In this document: piece by piece, positions 33,580-44,724 of the stretch | How positions within the stretch are numbered: position 1 is the first letter of the stretch | How the letters are laid out: the number at the start of each line of letters is the position of its first letter | Assembly (NCBI GenBank): GCA_038496445.1 | Contig: JALMLS010000446.1 | Location: forward strand, 79,056-143,055 | Direction of reading: 5' to 3' | Source: Trichosphaerium sp. ATCC 40318 | Taxonomy: Eukaryota > Discosea > Flabellinia > Trichosidae | Length of the DNA stretch: 64,000 bases | Notes under the pieces: model-generated | What the model was told of the DNA's origin: nothing | The model's database searches: none | Seen by the model: only the letters and a program-made list of their open reading frames with translations | Made by a program: the position numbers and the translations under genes

Positions 33580-36198
33580 ATGAATAGTTATTTTATCCCT
33601 TTGTGTGTTCTGCTAGTGCTTTCTTTCTCATCCACTGGCTTTGGTATATGCGTACCTTATGTTTTAAATGTAACAGGGTCACCTCAACGGTAAGTTGTTC
33701 AAAAGTTCATTGGGTATCTCTACATGCGTCTTTTGGCTCTGTTTCGACGTTCTAACGCAGTCTTCAGGTGTGATGATGTAGTAGAAAGCTCTACATTAGT
33801 TTATTTACCAGATAATACCACACAGGCGCAAGTACAAGCGTAAGTGCTCGTTTTTAGCTCAAAAGCAAAAAATAGAGAATGTTTTGACTCTACAAGCATT
33901 GATTATCAGTTAAATTCATGAACAGACTGGAAAACAATTTCTTTATCATGTTTACAATACTTCTATTACGAATTTTTAACACAGAGAGGTGTTTGGGCAA
34001 CTTTACTTTTTTGGAAAATCTGTTTTAAGTGAATATGTTCTATAGAAAGCAGTTTTCTTTTTTTGACACTGTTGTAGGGATATTGATATTGCTTTACCTG
34101 GTATAGATGTTTTAGATGACGTAGGTGGATCATCTTGTAAAGATTCTATTGTTCTTTACGCTTGTCAAGCGGGTTTCAAGAGGTGTAATGATTCATTTCC
34201 GGATGGTGTTGTTTTACCTTGTTTTGACACTTGTGAAAACATCGGCATTCAATGTGAACAATTCTTGGCGTTCACATCTCTACAGCTTCCTGATTGTACA
34301 AATAGAACCCTTGTTTCTCTAGATTGTAATGCCACACGTGATAATAACGTAACAGGTAAACGTGCAAAGAATTTACAAGATCGGACTTGATACCAATCTC
34401 ATTTTTGTTTTAGCTGATACGTTAATTTGTCCTGCTGGACTTTTTCGCGATGTTGAGAGTGCCACTCTACGAACTTGTGCGCGTTTTTATAATTTAGACG
34501 TTCATCTTATTGTTTTCTAGATGAGGGCCCATGCTGGGCGTGTCCGGCTCCTGTGTTTTCAGGTACATTGCCTGTGAGTACATTTTTCATTAATAATCCG
34601 TAAGATACTTCAACTCTTGTTATCAAGTACTTCTCTATTGCCGTGGGATGTAGTGGAATGATACTGTCAGCTTTTTGTTTAATTGTCTTCTTGGGAAACC
34701 CATTGTACGTTAAATTGAATCATTGTCATCAAAGTAACTTTTGTTTTTGTAGGTTCAGAACATTTCAAACGCAATACTTCAGTATTCTCTGCGTTGACTC
34801 CTTTGTTACTGGCATGTGTCTATTTATCACATCTCTTTCCCCTGAATTCTTCACATGCGAGAATGAATCTCGTATGGCTCATTCATGGCACGTGCCATGC
34901 ACCATCCAAGGTATTACCAACCTGGTGGTCATAAGATTTACAAATTTGTTTTGTTCTTTAGGTTTTATTTTCTTGTTTGCTGGAAATCAATTGGTATTGT
35001 GCTGGCTTTTGATGGCACTAAATAGTGCATACATTAAGTATAGAGGCATTAAACTTGTTGGTGGGTATCCGAGACATTATAAAATAGTACGTAACATGCA
35101 TAGTAGTATGGAAAAGAGTCAGTTCTTCTGATACCGTTGTAGTTTGTTTACACTGTTTTATGGGCTGTGCCTGCAATTATAACAGTTGCTGCTCTTGTTA
35201 GTGGTCAAATAACGGCACTCCCTGGTTTTAACTTTTGCTTTGGTACATCACAAGCACATTAAAATCGATTTTATGCTAACTTAATTTACCTAAGTCACAA
35301 TCAATAATAGATGGTCTCAGTGGGTATTCTTTTTTGGTCCTATGATACCTTGTTCAGTTGTCGCTATTTCTAGCTTCTTGTTTTTGGTATATCACTTATG
35401 CACGAATGATACGGTAAGCGCAATTTCCATACAAACATTCCTGGCTTGGTTTGTTTTAAGTTGGTTTTTTAAACTGACTTAACTTTTCATGAAAGGTTGC
35501 TACTGCTGAAGATTTAAAAAGAAAGCGCACTAGGGCTCTTGTTATTTCTCATGTTGTGATATACTGGCTTGTGATTATATATATATTTACGTATGTTTGT
35601 TGACTTGCTGTAGTTGTTTTTTCAGTATTTTTTTTGTTTCTTGTTTTTTTCTTATAAGTGTTAACTATGCGTAGGTATCGTATTTATATTGAACTTGAAC
35701 TAGCAGACACCGAGAATCAATATCTCGAGTGTCTTCAACTAGAAGCAGACATTACAAAATGCTTTCAGATTAATGAACTCAATGTTACAGCAACTGTTAT
35801 TTTCATCTTTTGCATAGGAGGTAAACCTTTGTTTTTTTTCTTTCTTTGCTTGCTCACTTTTGAGATCACGTGTTTGGCGAATTATCTTTCTAACAAAAGA
35901 GAGCTAATTTATTTGTATAAAGGTACTGGTGTCGTTATATTTATTGCTTTCATGTGCATGCAGTACGTACAACAATAAGAAAGCTAACAAACATAGACTT
36001 TTCCTTTTTCTTTATTAGGTACTTACTTATTTTTCTAGCTCATTTCGTGCAATGGTGAAAGGTTATTTCTCAAAAGTATGGCCTAATAGTACATCTTCAA
36101 ACACGGCCACCTTATCTAAAAATATAACTTATCCATCAAACGGTGAAGAAGAATATACACTAAATTCATCTTTCAAGAAACAAAACAATAATGTATAA
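33580..36198 (+). CDS. Frizzled-like receptor (Cys-rich domain plus seven helices), copy 1
   Basis: The start gives a signal peptide (MNSYFIPLCVLLVLSFSSTG) and ICVPYVLNVTG. The extracellular Cys-rich domain shows the FZ fold pattern: SSCKDSIVLYACQAGFKRCN, VLPCFDTCENIGIQCEQFL and LPDCTNRTLVSLDCNATRD, with the spaced cysteines that pair in FZ domains. Helices follow: GMILSAFCLIVFLGN, FQTQYFSILCVDSFVTGMCL, GFIFLFAGNQLVLCWLLMAL, TVAALVSGQITALPG-like segments and FIFCIGG to the last helix. The C-tail is Ser/Thr/Asn-rich, with no clear KTxxxW Dishevelled motif. Family knowledge: Frizzled-like proteins occur in Amoebozoa and some fungi and often act outside animal Wnt signalling. About ten exons, many bounded by GT..TTTAG. 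The paralog at 41244-43881 has matching exon order. Ligand unknown. Confidence 0.85.
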
Positions 36199-37140
36199 CT
36201 AACCTTTCCTCATTGTAAATTACAACTTAAAATCCTAAGTACACGGGTCACAGCAAAGTGATAATAAACCATGTGTCTGATTAACAAGGATGCACTTACT
36301 GTGACCAACACCTCTTTCTTAAATGTGCTAATTGTGCATTGCAGTTATATTTTCTAGTGCTGACAACAAACTCAATTGAGCTTCCCAGCTTTTCTACAAA
36401 CTGCGTTCAACCAGGTAGCACTGTTCGCTTTCAATCCAGCCAAGTCGCCTACCTTAGCTCACAAAATGTCTGTCCTAGGTTGTAACACGAACATCGGCAT
36501 GTTTCTTTGACCATAAATAATATCAAATATTTGACTCGCTTGTAAAAAAATTGGTATTCTATTCATTTATAACATTGCTAGTTTACGAGGCCTGCTTGGG
36601 TAGTCTTCGCTAATATATTGGTAGCATGTAGAAGTCATTGATATGAGATCTGGCCTATTTCTACAACAGCTCAATTACTCGTGTGCTACAGTAAAATTCA
36701 AATCGATCAAAAAATAATTGGTATACATGCAACTTACCACTCATTGTAGCCTTTCGCACATGCAGTCTATTTCTTTCATATAATAAACTTCCTTTAGGCC
36801 CTTGCACATAGGGTTCTTGCCTAGCTTTAAAGTATGACATCCGGCCTTACTACCTAAATAGAATAGTTATAAACCGGCTTCTACATCAGAACTCACGTAC
36901 AAAAGGGAAAAACAGACAGACTTTTTGAAATGTTGTCCAGCAACTTGGTTCCCTTAATAACCCCTCATTATGTACGTTTACAGCGCGTGTATTGTTGCAG
37001 GTGACATAAAATTATGGGAACCACCTAGAAGAGTAATTAAACAACATCGACTGATTTAAAAACCAAAACAACAAAAATAGTTTTCTTAGCGCAAAACAAC
37101 CCCTAGATTTAACAACCGGTATGGAAAAGCTTTTACAAAA
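36199..37140. other. Intergenic, 0.9 kb
   Basis: Between the Frizzled-like gene (plus) 3' end and the nuclease-like gene (minus) 3' end. AT-rich, no coding blocks joined by splice sites, no repeats seen. It looks like ordinary convergent spacer. Confidence 0.45.
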
Positions 37141-39220
37141 CTAGCACAATGTGTGTAAATAAAGAGGCAAAAAGACTTTGCATGTAAGGTTAGGAAACCA
37201 AAAACATTTCTTCGTACTACTTTGTATCATTTTTACATTCTCCAACCGTTTGTTGTGTTCAGTAGTTTCAGGCATGACTATCAATGGTTTTGTGTTTGGA
37301 TCATATCTAATACCCACATCGCGTCGATGGTGATATATAGTAGCAGATAATGACTTATCATCTCCTGGAACCCACCAATAAGGAACAGCAACAACTGTAA
37401 TACCTTACAGAGGAAAGTCAGCAAATGCACTTTTTGATTTTTGCGTACCTAATTGACCACATAGATGATCCTTTTCGTGGTCTCTGGCAGCGTATATATT
37501 CACCGGAAGACTGTGTTTTAAAAGATCGTGGAAGTGATGCTCACCTTTTACTTGTCAACCAAAAAAAACCACGAATTTGGAAAAAAAAGTACCTTGATAC
37601 TCGATGGCGAGATTGTATCGTGGTACGAATATATCAACGGAAATTTGAGTTCCAGATGAGTCTCTCACATCTATAGGATGCTCCTCTTCAACAACATCAA
37701 GTGGATACAACCGTTTTACTGCTTTAAAAAGTTCCCTGTAGTTCTGTTTAAAATCTGAAATAATTTAAAAAGAAGAGAAACTACCTTTGTACAGCTTTCT
37801 TTCGTGAGCTCTGGTTCCGCTTTAACTTTGTTTTGGGGTACCATATAGGTAACACCTTAGCAAAATTATACTTAAAAGAAGAACCACCAAGGGCATGAAG
37901 TTGGGGCATTGATGTCCGCATCCTATTTAAAGAAGCTAAGCAAGACTTTCTTTTCTTTTTTTGGTCACTACTATGCATCCCGTACCAGTCTTGTGGGCCT
38001 CCCATATTCATACTTCGTTCCATATCTCTAAGAACAGAAGCTACTTTTTCTGTATCACTCCAGAATCCTCTAGGCTTGTTCTTTTTCTGCCTTTAAAAAA
38101 ACAACTTAAGTCAATAATATTATTTCCTTTTAAAGAAGCCTTACTTAAACACAAATAACGTATCGTCCCACGTGTGGTTAGCATAAATATCCATGACTGC
38201 TCTAGAAAGCACATTCGAGTATCTTACAACGAACCATTAGCAACAAAACTAGAAAATGTCTTCTAAAAGCTAAAGACTTACATAGCCATAATACTATTTG
38301 CTTTTCCGTTCATGTCTATGCTCTTCATAGAGTACCAATCATCAAGACACTTCATCTCAAATTCCTCTGCAATCTCATTAAACTTTCCTACTTGTATCTC
38401 TTTTTTCAACCAGTATCTCATTGGAGAGCACCTGGGGTTGATCAGTCAACGAGAATTTCTTTTCAAAAAAAAAGAAAGAAACAAATGTGTCGCACTTGAA
38501 CTTCTCTACATTCCATTCTCGCTCTGGATATATTTCTTTTAATGTTGAAGACAAGGAACTATCATACCTAGCATAATAGTGAGACGCTGTAGAGAGAAAT
38601 AACGAAGCTCCATAGTTAACCGAAGAATGACATAATACGTACCTACACAGTAACGTTTTACCACCTAGTTTTATAATGTGACTTGCAGTGATGCTGTACC
38701 AATCGTTCCAGTGATTGAACTTCAATTCTTCATACACAAAGTCCATGAAACGTCTTTGGTTTTTCATGTCACCCCAAAAACTAGAGGGAGCTGTTCTAAT
38801 GGCGATTCAATAAGAACCACGCGTTGTGGTTACTTTTTGCGTACAAAAACTTCCACCCGTGCCATTTGTACTGAGGATACAGCGTTTTTACCGTTTCAAA
38901 CAGTGAGCCATACCTGCATAGCGTTAATAATAACAATACGCGCTACTTGAGGGTATTTGGGTCTGTTTTCCCACAAATGTCAACTGCTATTTACTTTTCT
39001 ATTATTCTACGCGCACTACCCCATTTTACGTCCGCCGGCGATACATTATACCAATCTCTAACAGTCCGTACTTTTAACACTTCTCCAACCTTCTCAAACC
39101 ATGTTCTTTCGTAGCTTTAAACGTATGAGATACTAATTACGCTGTGTTAACGTACTTTGGAGAATCTGGTCTATTAAAATAACCAGATGGGTTAGAATAC
39201 GCTCTAATGGTAGCACGCAT
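37141..39220 (-). CDS. PD-(D/E)XK nuclease-like protein with tandem DWY repeats (copy 2)
   Basis: This paralog of 31094-33282 is on the opposite strand. The start at 39220 (MRATIRAYSNPSGYFNRPDS) is followed by exons with repeats: EVLKVRTVRDWYNVSPADVK, ELKFNHWNDWYSITASHIIK, LSSTLKEIYPEREWNVEKF, EFEMKCLDDWYSMKSIDM and GGPQDWYGMHSSDQKKKRKS. The C-terminal module reads GTQISVDIFVPRYNLAIEYQ, then GEHHFHDLLKHSLPVNIYAA and ITVVAVPYWWVPGDDKS. Asp, Glu and Gln of the nuclease-like core (VDIF and EYQ) are kept at the same places as in copy 1, as is the following H-H pair. Conservation of exactly these residues in two diverged copies argues that the site still matters. The last exon (ending TAG at 37141) and some middle introns are approximate. 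Confidence 0.7.
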
Positions 39221-39392
39221 ATGCGTAAACAGTAATATGTGCTGTGGCTTTAAGCACGAATGTCTTAAGCTACCCTTCGAGATGGTTGTTTTTACATAAT
39301 GACTTCACGTGTTTGCAAGGCTATTTATTTCTTTCGCTATATGACACCTCATTTTGGTCAAAGTGAAGTACAACACCTTTGCTAAATTTGTC

Positions 39393-40547
39393 TCAACCGA
39401 GTATTTCTTCGCCACGGTCGATGCAGATGTTATGACCACTTTCCACTGCTAGTGATTTTATGCATTCTTTTGTAATTGAAGTGTCTCTGAAGTAAATGCG
39501 ATGAAGTCCTTTTAAGGCTTTGACACCTTCATCTGTCACGTGTCCACAACCTCTAATGTTAATTGTATGAACCCCTTTTAATGCTTTGACACCTTCATCT
39601 GTCACTCTAATGCTAATTGTGTGAATCCCATTTAACGCTTTGATTCCTTTGTCTGTAACTGAAGTGTAGCTAAGATCAATGCTATGAACGCCTTGTAAAG
39701 CTGCAACGCCTTTGTCTGTTACATGTCTACAATGTGAAATGCTAATATCATAAACACCCTTAAGTGCCCTTAATCCTTCATCCGTAACTGCTGTGTCATT
39801 AAGATTAATAGAATGAACTCCTTTCAAAGCTCTAATGCCTTTATCTGTTACTGAAGTGCTCCAAAGGCCAATAGTGTGGACTCCTTTCAAACATTTGATT
39901 CCTTCGTCTGTCACGTGTTTCGAACTAAGGTAAATAGTATGTACTCCTGACAATGCTTTGATTCCTTCATCTGTGACTGATGCGCCTTCAAGATAAATTG
40001 TATGAACTCCATGTAGTCCTTTTACGCCTTTACCTGTTATGTGATTACACTTAGTAAGGTTAATGGTATGAGCGCGCTTCAATTGTTGGAAACTTCTATC
40101 TGTAACCAAACTAAAACTTAAATCAATTCTGCGAATGCCCGGTAGTAGTGCGTTTATATTACTAGTATCGATATCAACACCTGGTATATATGTACGCACA
40201 CCTTTGCGTTTAATCCTTCTAATTGTAACATTGGTATTGTTCATGACACCTTTATACCGTCTTATCTTTCTGAGATCATTAATTTTTGTCAAAGTAATTT
40301 CGTCATATCCAACTATATCATGAATTATATCTGCCATTAAACTACATGACTGAGCAACATAGAACTTTTCACGCCCTTCTGTATGACATAGAATACTTGC
40401 AATAACCTCTATTGGAAGATCTAGAATATGTGTACACGATTCCTTGGGCAGCACGACATGTTTTCTAAACAGCAAGTTAAAAAAAACAACTGTTCGCATT
40501 ACCACGTGCGTTGATAAAATCCCTTGTTTTAGCTTTTCAACGTCCAT
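39393..40547 (-). CDS. F-box-like/LRR protein with near-identical GVHTI repeats (384 residues)
   Basis: A single open frame with no needed intron. The head (LDLPIEVIASILCHTEGREK, FYVAQSCSLMADIIHDIVGY) fits an F-box helix bundle. From about residue 135, 11 leucine-rich repeats of 21 to 24 residues follow, with the core G-V-H-T-I-x-L-x-x-T-x-V-T-D-E-G-I-K-A-L. They are so alike that the DNA repeats near-identically. Cys-containing (RNI/AMN1-like) repeats alternate with shorter ones. F-box plus LRR proteins are usually substrate receptors of SCF ubiquitin ligases. A similar build is known in amoeba giant viruses and in several protists. A second copy with 529 residues lies at 44725-46314. The lack of introns, unlike neighbours, could reflect retrocopying, gene transfer or repeat expansion after intron loss. 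Target unknown. Confidence 0.85.
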   Translation of the reverse strand: MDVEKLKQGILSTHVVMRTVVFFNLLFRKHVVLPKESCTHILDLPIEVIASILCHTEGREKFYVAQSCSLMADIIHDIVGYDEITLTKINDLRKIRRYKGVMNNTNVTIRRIKRKGVRTYIPGVDIDTSNINALLPGIRRIDLSFSLVTDRSFQQLKRAHTINLTKCNHITGKGVKGLHGVHTIYLEGASVTDEGIKALSGVHTIYLSSKHVTDEGIKCLKGVHTIGLWSTSVTDKGIRALKGVHSINLNDTAVTDEGLRALKGVYDISISHCRHVTDKGVAALQGVHSIDLSYTSVTDKGIKALNGIHTISIRVTDEGVKALKGVHTINIRGCGHVTDEGVKALKGLHRIYFRDTSITKECIKSLAVESGHNICIDRGEEILG

Positions 40548-41243
40548 TTAATATGCAGAAGTTTCTTATTGTTAAAATCCTGGTGATAGTGATAATATGA
40601 GTCCTGGACCCCTTACTTGAGATGCGTCAAACTGAATGTTAACGTTTGCGTTACTGAAGCTTATAACTTGCCAAGGCATTGGTTTTCGGTCCGAGATCGG
40701 TCTTCACGTTAAGTGAAAGATTCTGGTTCTTTGACGAAAAACCACCAGTTGGTTTCAGTAAAAGTAGTCCTAGACGGTTGTTCATCCAAAGTTCTACAGA
40801 TAGAGTGGTTGAACGCCTGAACCATATTTTCAGCTCTAATCAGGTACTCGCTTAGCTTGCTATGTTAGGTCATAAACGCTTACGTATCCACCTTGAAAAG
40901 TGCCCTAGATGTAAGCTTTACTGCAACCGTTAAAACAAATACTTTCTTCATGATGGCTTAACAAAATGGGTGAAAAAGTATTGTGCTTTTTCTCGCGGTA
41001 GTAGTTAAGCCAACATGAAGAAAGTATTTGTTTTAACGGCAATCACATTGTTGGTTTATCCTTATTAGTGTACATACTTAAGGCTTTTCTATAAAGTGTA
41101 ATAAACATCAAATTTTTATTTTGGCAATTGCAGGGCAATTGCATCTAGTGTTAGAATACATTTGTTTGGTATCTTATCTATGTATTATGTTTATCAAGCC
41201 CGAAGGGGCATTCTAAGAATTTCTATTATAAGTGAATAGTGTC
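40548..41243. other. Intergenic with an inverted repeat
   Basis: Between the LRR gene start and the 3' end of the second Frizzled-like gene. The notable content is the 36-base inverted repeat at 40927-41039, listed separately. The rest shows no gene. Confidence 0.5.
40927..41039. repeat. Inverted repeat, hairpin-forming (36-base arms, 41-base loop)
   Basis: The left arm spans 40927-40962 and the right arm 41004-41039. They are reverse complements with one mismatch (gatgg against gttgg in arm terms). The 41-base loop holds a smaller pairing between GAAAAAG near 40972 and CTTTTTC near 40987, so the whole element can fold into one long stem. It resembles a pre-microRNA-like or MITE-like structure. 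I see no flanking target-site duplication and no second copy in the window. Function is not shown by sequence. Confidence 0.75.
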
Positions 41244-43881
41244 TTAGTCTGTTGAAGCTGGTGCCTCAGCATCGGTTATAAGTTTGTCTGGTCTTTCCTT
41301 GAGCTCTTCTTTACCACCACTTGAGGTCATAGCAGACGCACTCTTTGATGCATTTTTTGTCTCAGAACTAGTGTAAGGCCAAATCTTTAGGAAATAACTT
41401 GCTAACAATCGCCGAAAAGAACTAAAAAGAATGAGTTCGTCTTTCAACTTGTTTCCAATTATACGTACGGCATACACATGAATACTACAAAAATGACAAT
41501 ACCAGGTCCTTTAAAAGCATAAGTCATCCAAAAACGAAAACATACTACACAAGCGCGAACACGTGATTTAAACTGCCGAAAAAATATGGAATCCAAAAAA
41601 AACAAGTTCACTTGTGTACCTCCGATACAAAAGATGAATATAAGGGTTGCTGGTAGATTAAACAAATCCTTTTGAAAGCAATCATCAATGTTTGTAGCTG
41701 TTTGAACACATTCAAAGTAAATATTGCCAGCATTGGCACTAACATTTTCGATATAGCCTCTGAAACTACCACGTACTTAGTACGTGTCATAAAACTATCT
41801 GTGAATCGTACATTAAAGAATACATCAGTACTAACCAGTATGCAAAAACGTGAACAAGAACTAGGTTCCTAGTACGTCTTCTTTTGAAATCTTTGGCAGA
41901 AATTGTAGCCTGTGCAATACATTAACACTAACACTTCTGGAAGCGAACAAAAAAAAGAACAAAAGTAGTGCGAATGTGTACCTTTTCTTGTGTTCTGTAC
42001 AAGTGAACTATCAAGTAAAAGAAGCTAGAAATGCCGACGATAGAACATGGTATTGTAGGAAATCCAAAAAAGAATGCCCATTGCGCCCACCTGTACCTTG
42101 AAGTAACTTTCAGAAAACAACAAGTTAGTTAATCTGAATAGAATCACGTGCGTACTGAAGCAAAACGTTAGAGCAGGAACACCTTCAATCATGCCACTAA
42201 ATAATACTATAAACGTCATGATTGATGGAGCACCCCATAGCAAAGAGTAAACCGTCTATCAAATTAGGTCACTACAACATATACAGCTGGACAATAGTTA
42301 ACGCACAATCCGATACCAGGCGGGGTATGTTCCTTTCAAAAGCTTAATACCTCTGAGCGTTATAAAAGCGCTATTGACAGCCATCAGTAACCAGCAGAAT
42401 ACAAGTTGATTAGCAACAAATATGAGGATAAAGCCTACAAAGGCTGTAACAACACACGTGAAAATTATGATGAAAACGAACCTTGGATGGTACATGGTAT
42501 ATGCCATGAGCGAGCCAAACGAGCTTTATTCTCACACATAAAGAATTCAGGAGATAACGATGTCATAAACATGCACAATCCAGCGAAGAACGAGTCAGCA
42601 GATAGAATACTGAAGTACTGAGTTTGAAAGGTTCTGAACCTAAAAATAATTGTTTTAGCAAATGACAATTCATCGTGATAATTGTTGACGTACTGTGGAC
42701 TTCCCACAAACACAAAGAAACAAAAAAACGACAGCAACATTCCTAAAAATCCCACAGCAACGGAGAAGTATTTGACAACTTGAGTTGAGGTATCTGCATA
42801 CAAATCTTATTTCTAATGCACAAATACAATTCTTATTTACGGAGTACCTGAAAACGCTGGAGCGGGACAAGCCCAACACGGAGCCTCGTCTATTAAATAG
42901 TAAGAGTTGCTATTCAGTTATATTTAATAAGCGTACAATATCTCAGTGTGGTACTTTTAACGTCAGGAAATAGTCTAGGAGGAAAACAATTGAAGCTGTC
43001 CACTAAAAAAAAGCATAAGTTCGTATGTATATTTCTGACAAATCTGCCCTGGCTGTACCTGTTGTGTTACCACTACCTGTATTATTACAATCTAGTGATA
43101 CTAGGGTTTGATTTGTGCAATCAGGCAGTTGTAGAGATGTGAACGCTAAGAATGGTTCACATTGAACCGGGATAGCTTCACAAACATCAACACAAGGCAA
43201 AACAATACCATTTGGATATGAATCGTTACACCTCTTGAAACGTGATTGGCACGTGTAAAGAACAACTGAAGACTTGCAACTTGATCCACCAAAGAAATCT
43301 AAAGCATCAATACCGCTTAGCCTATCCTCGATATCCCTAAAATGAAAGGAATAAATCACTGATCCACCGGAGAACGAAAGCGGAGAAAAAAAAATTGAAA
43401 AAAAACTTGCGATTTATGGCGTTTCTACAACAAACAGTATCACGCGCGAAAATATCACATGATACAACATATAAAGGTATTGTTGCGAAAGATGGTTGAG
43501 GTAAAAAACGAATCATAACTGAATGCTAATTAGACTTTATGAAGAAGATATTATCGTACGCCTGTGTAGCCTCTTGTGTTGTATTTTTCGGCAAGTATAC
43601 TAATGCGTAGCTTTCTATAACGTCATCACACCTTAATCACGGTTAATTTTGGATCAGACAGTCGTCAAAGAGACTATAAACCAACAAGGGATATCACAGC
43701 CCAGTCGAGAATGAAAAAAAAAAAAGCTGGCCACGTGATTACCTATTAGGTAGAATTATAAATACGAGCAACGTGCATACCTATGAGGAGATCCTGTGAC
43801 ATTTTTAACGTAAGGTACGCACTGTCCTTGTGCCACGCCCGAGAAACAAATAACTGATAGTAAGAACGTGACATACATCAT
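41244..43881 (-). CDS. Frizzled-like receptor, copy 2
   Basis: The start at 43881 (MMYVTFLLSVICFSGVAQGQ) gives a signal peptide, then CVPYVKNVTGSPHR. The FZ Cys-rich domain contains SSCKSSVVLYTCQSRFKRCN, VLPCVDVCEAIPVQCEPFL and LPDCTNQTLVSLDCNNTGSG. Helices include VAVGFLGMLLSFFCFFVFVG, FQTQYFSILSADSFFAGLCM, GFILIFVANQLVFCWLLMAV, a GAPSIMTFIVLFSGM segment and FIFCIGG. The C-tail (LASYFLKIWPYTSSETKNAS, ending SGGKEELKERPDKLITDAEA) lacks a clear KTxxxW motif. The protein is closely parallel to copy 1 at 33580-36198 through the Cys-rich domain and the helices, with matching exon order, so the two arose by gene duplication. Neighbours on each side are DWY-repeat nuclease and F-box/LRR genes. Confidence 0.85.
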
Positions 43882-44724
43882 CACTTGCAATAGTTTTGTT
43901 TTGTGGCGTGTAACCCATGTGTGGGTTAAGTGGGGTTATTATACGAAACTATGTACTCTACAAAGACCAATCCACGGTCTTTCATGCCCCCCTCTGACAA
44001 GAGTTATGGGTTGACAAAATCGTTCAACCCTTACATCACCAATGTTAGATTCACGCGTCCCTGTTGATCTACAGTACCAGATTGGAGAGAATACGTCTCA
44101 CTCAGCTTCGATCACCTGGATCACGTAGCCAGAGCCGTCCCATTTATTAGGAGTTATCTCTTGTACATATACAACGAATTACATAAGAAACATTCAATCA
44201 ATAAAAAACCAAGGTAATACAATCACACAAAAAGGATAATTGAATAGTAATCTTGTGCACCATGACACGCAACAACTTTTTGAATCGTAATCTGCCATTG
44301 TATAGAATTGCTACTTGCTAATGTTGTTTTACAATCTACTGTACTTAAACAACTACCTCTCACTTATCAAACGCAGTAAAATACTTATTTATACAGTCGC
44401 GTGAGCAATTTGGATAAACAGTACTTCCGTTTACTCAAACATATGACTGCCACAAATGTGGCAGATATAGCGGACCAGTAATACATAGGATTTGGATAGC
44501 AGCGTATCGGCGGTTGTGAGAGTGACTGATTTAGCAATTAGATTAGCTGAACTAAACGAGCAAAAGAGCCGAGAGAAGATTACTTTGCTGTAGCAACAAG
44601 GAATGCGTTATGTTACTGCTGTGCTTAGACCTTTACTACGTTATCTATTATTAGGTACCATTGGTATAAAGCAAAATCATAAGCAATCAACGCTTTCAGC
44701 TAACAAATTTATTGGACCCATACA
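43882..44724. other. Intergenic, 0.8 kb
   Basis: Between the Frizzled-like start and the 3' end of the second F-box/LRR gene, both on the minus strand. One GTGGGTTAAGTGGGG-like G-rich patch is near 43920. No gene or RNA was recognised. Confidence 0.45.
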
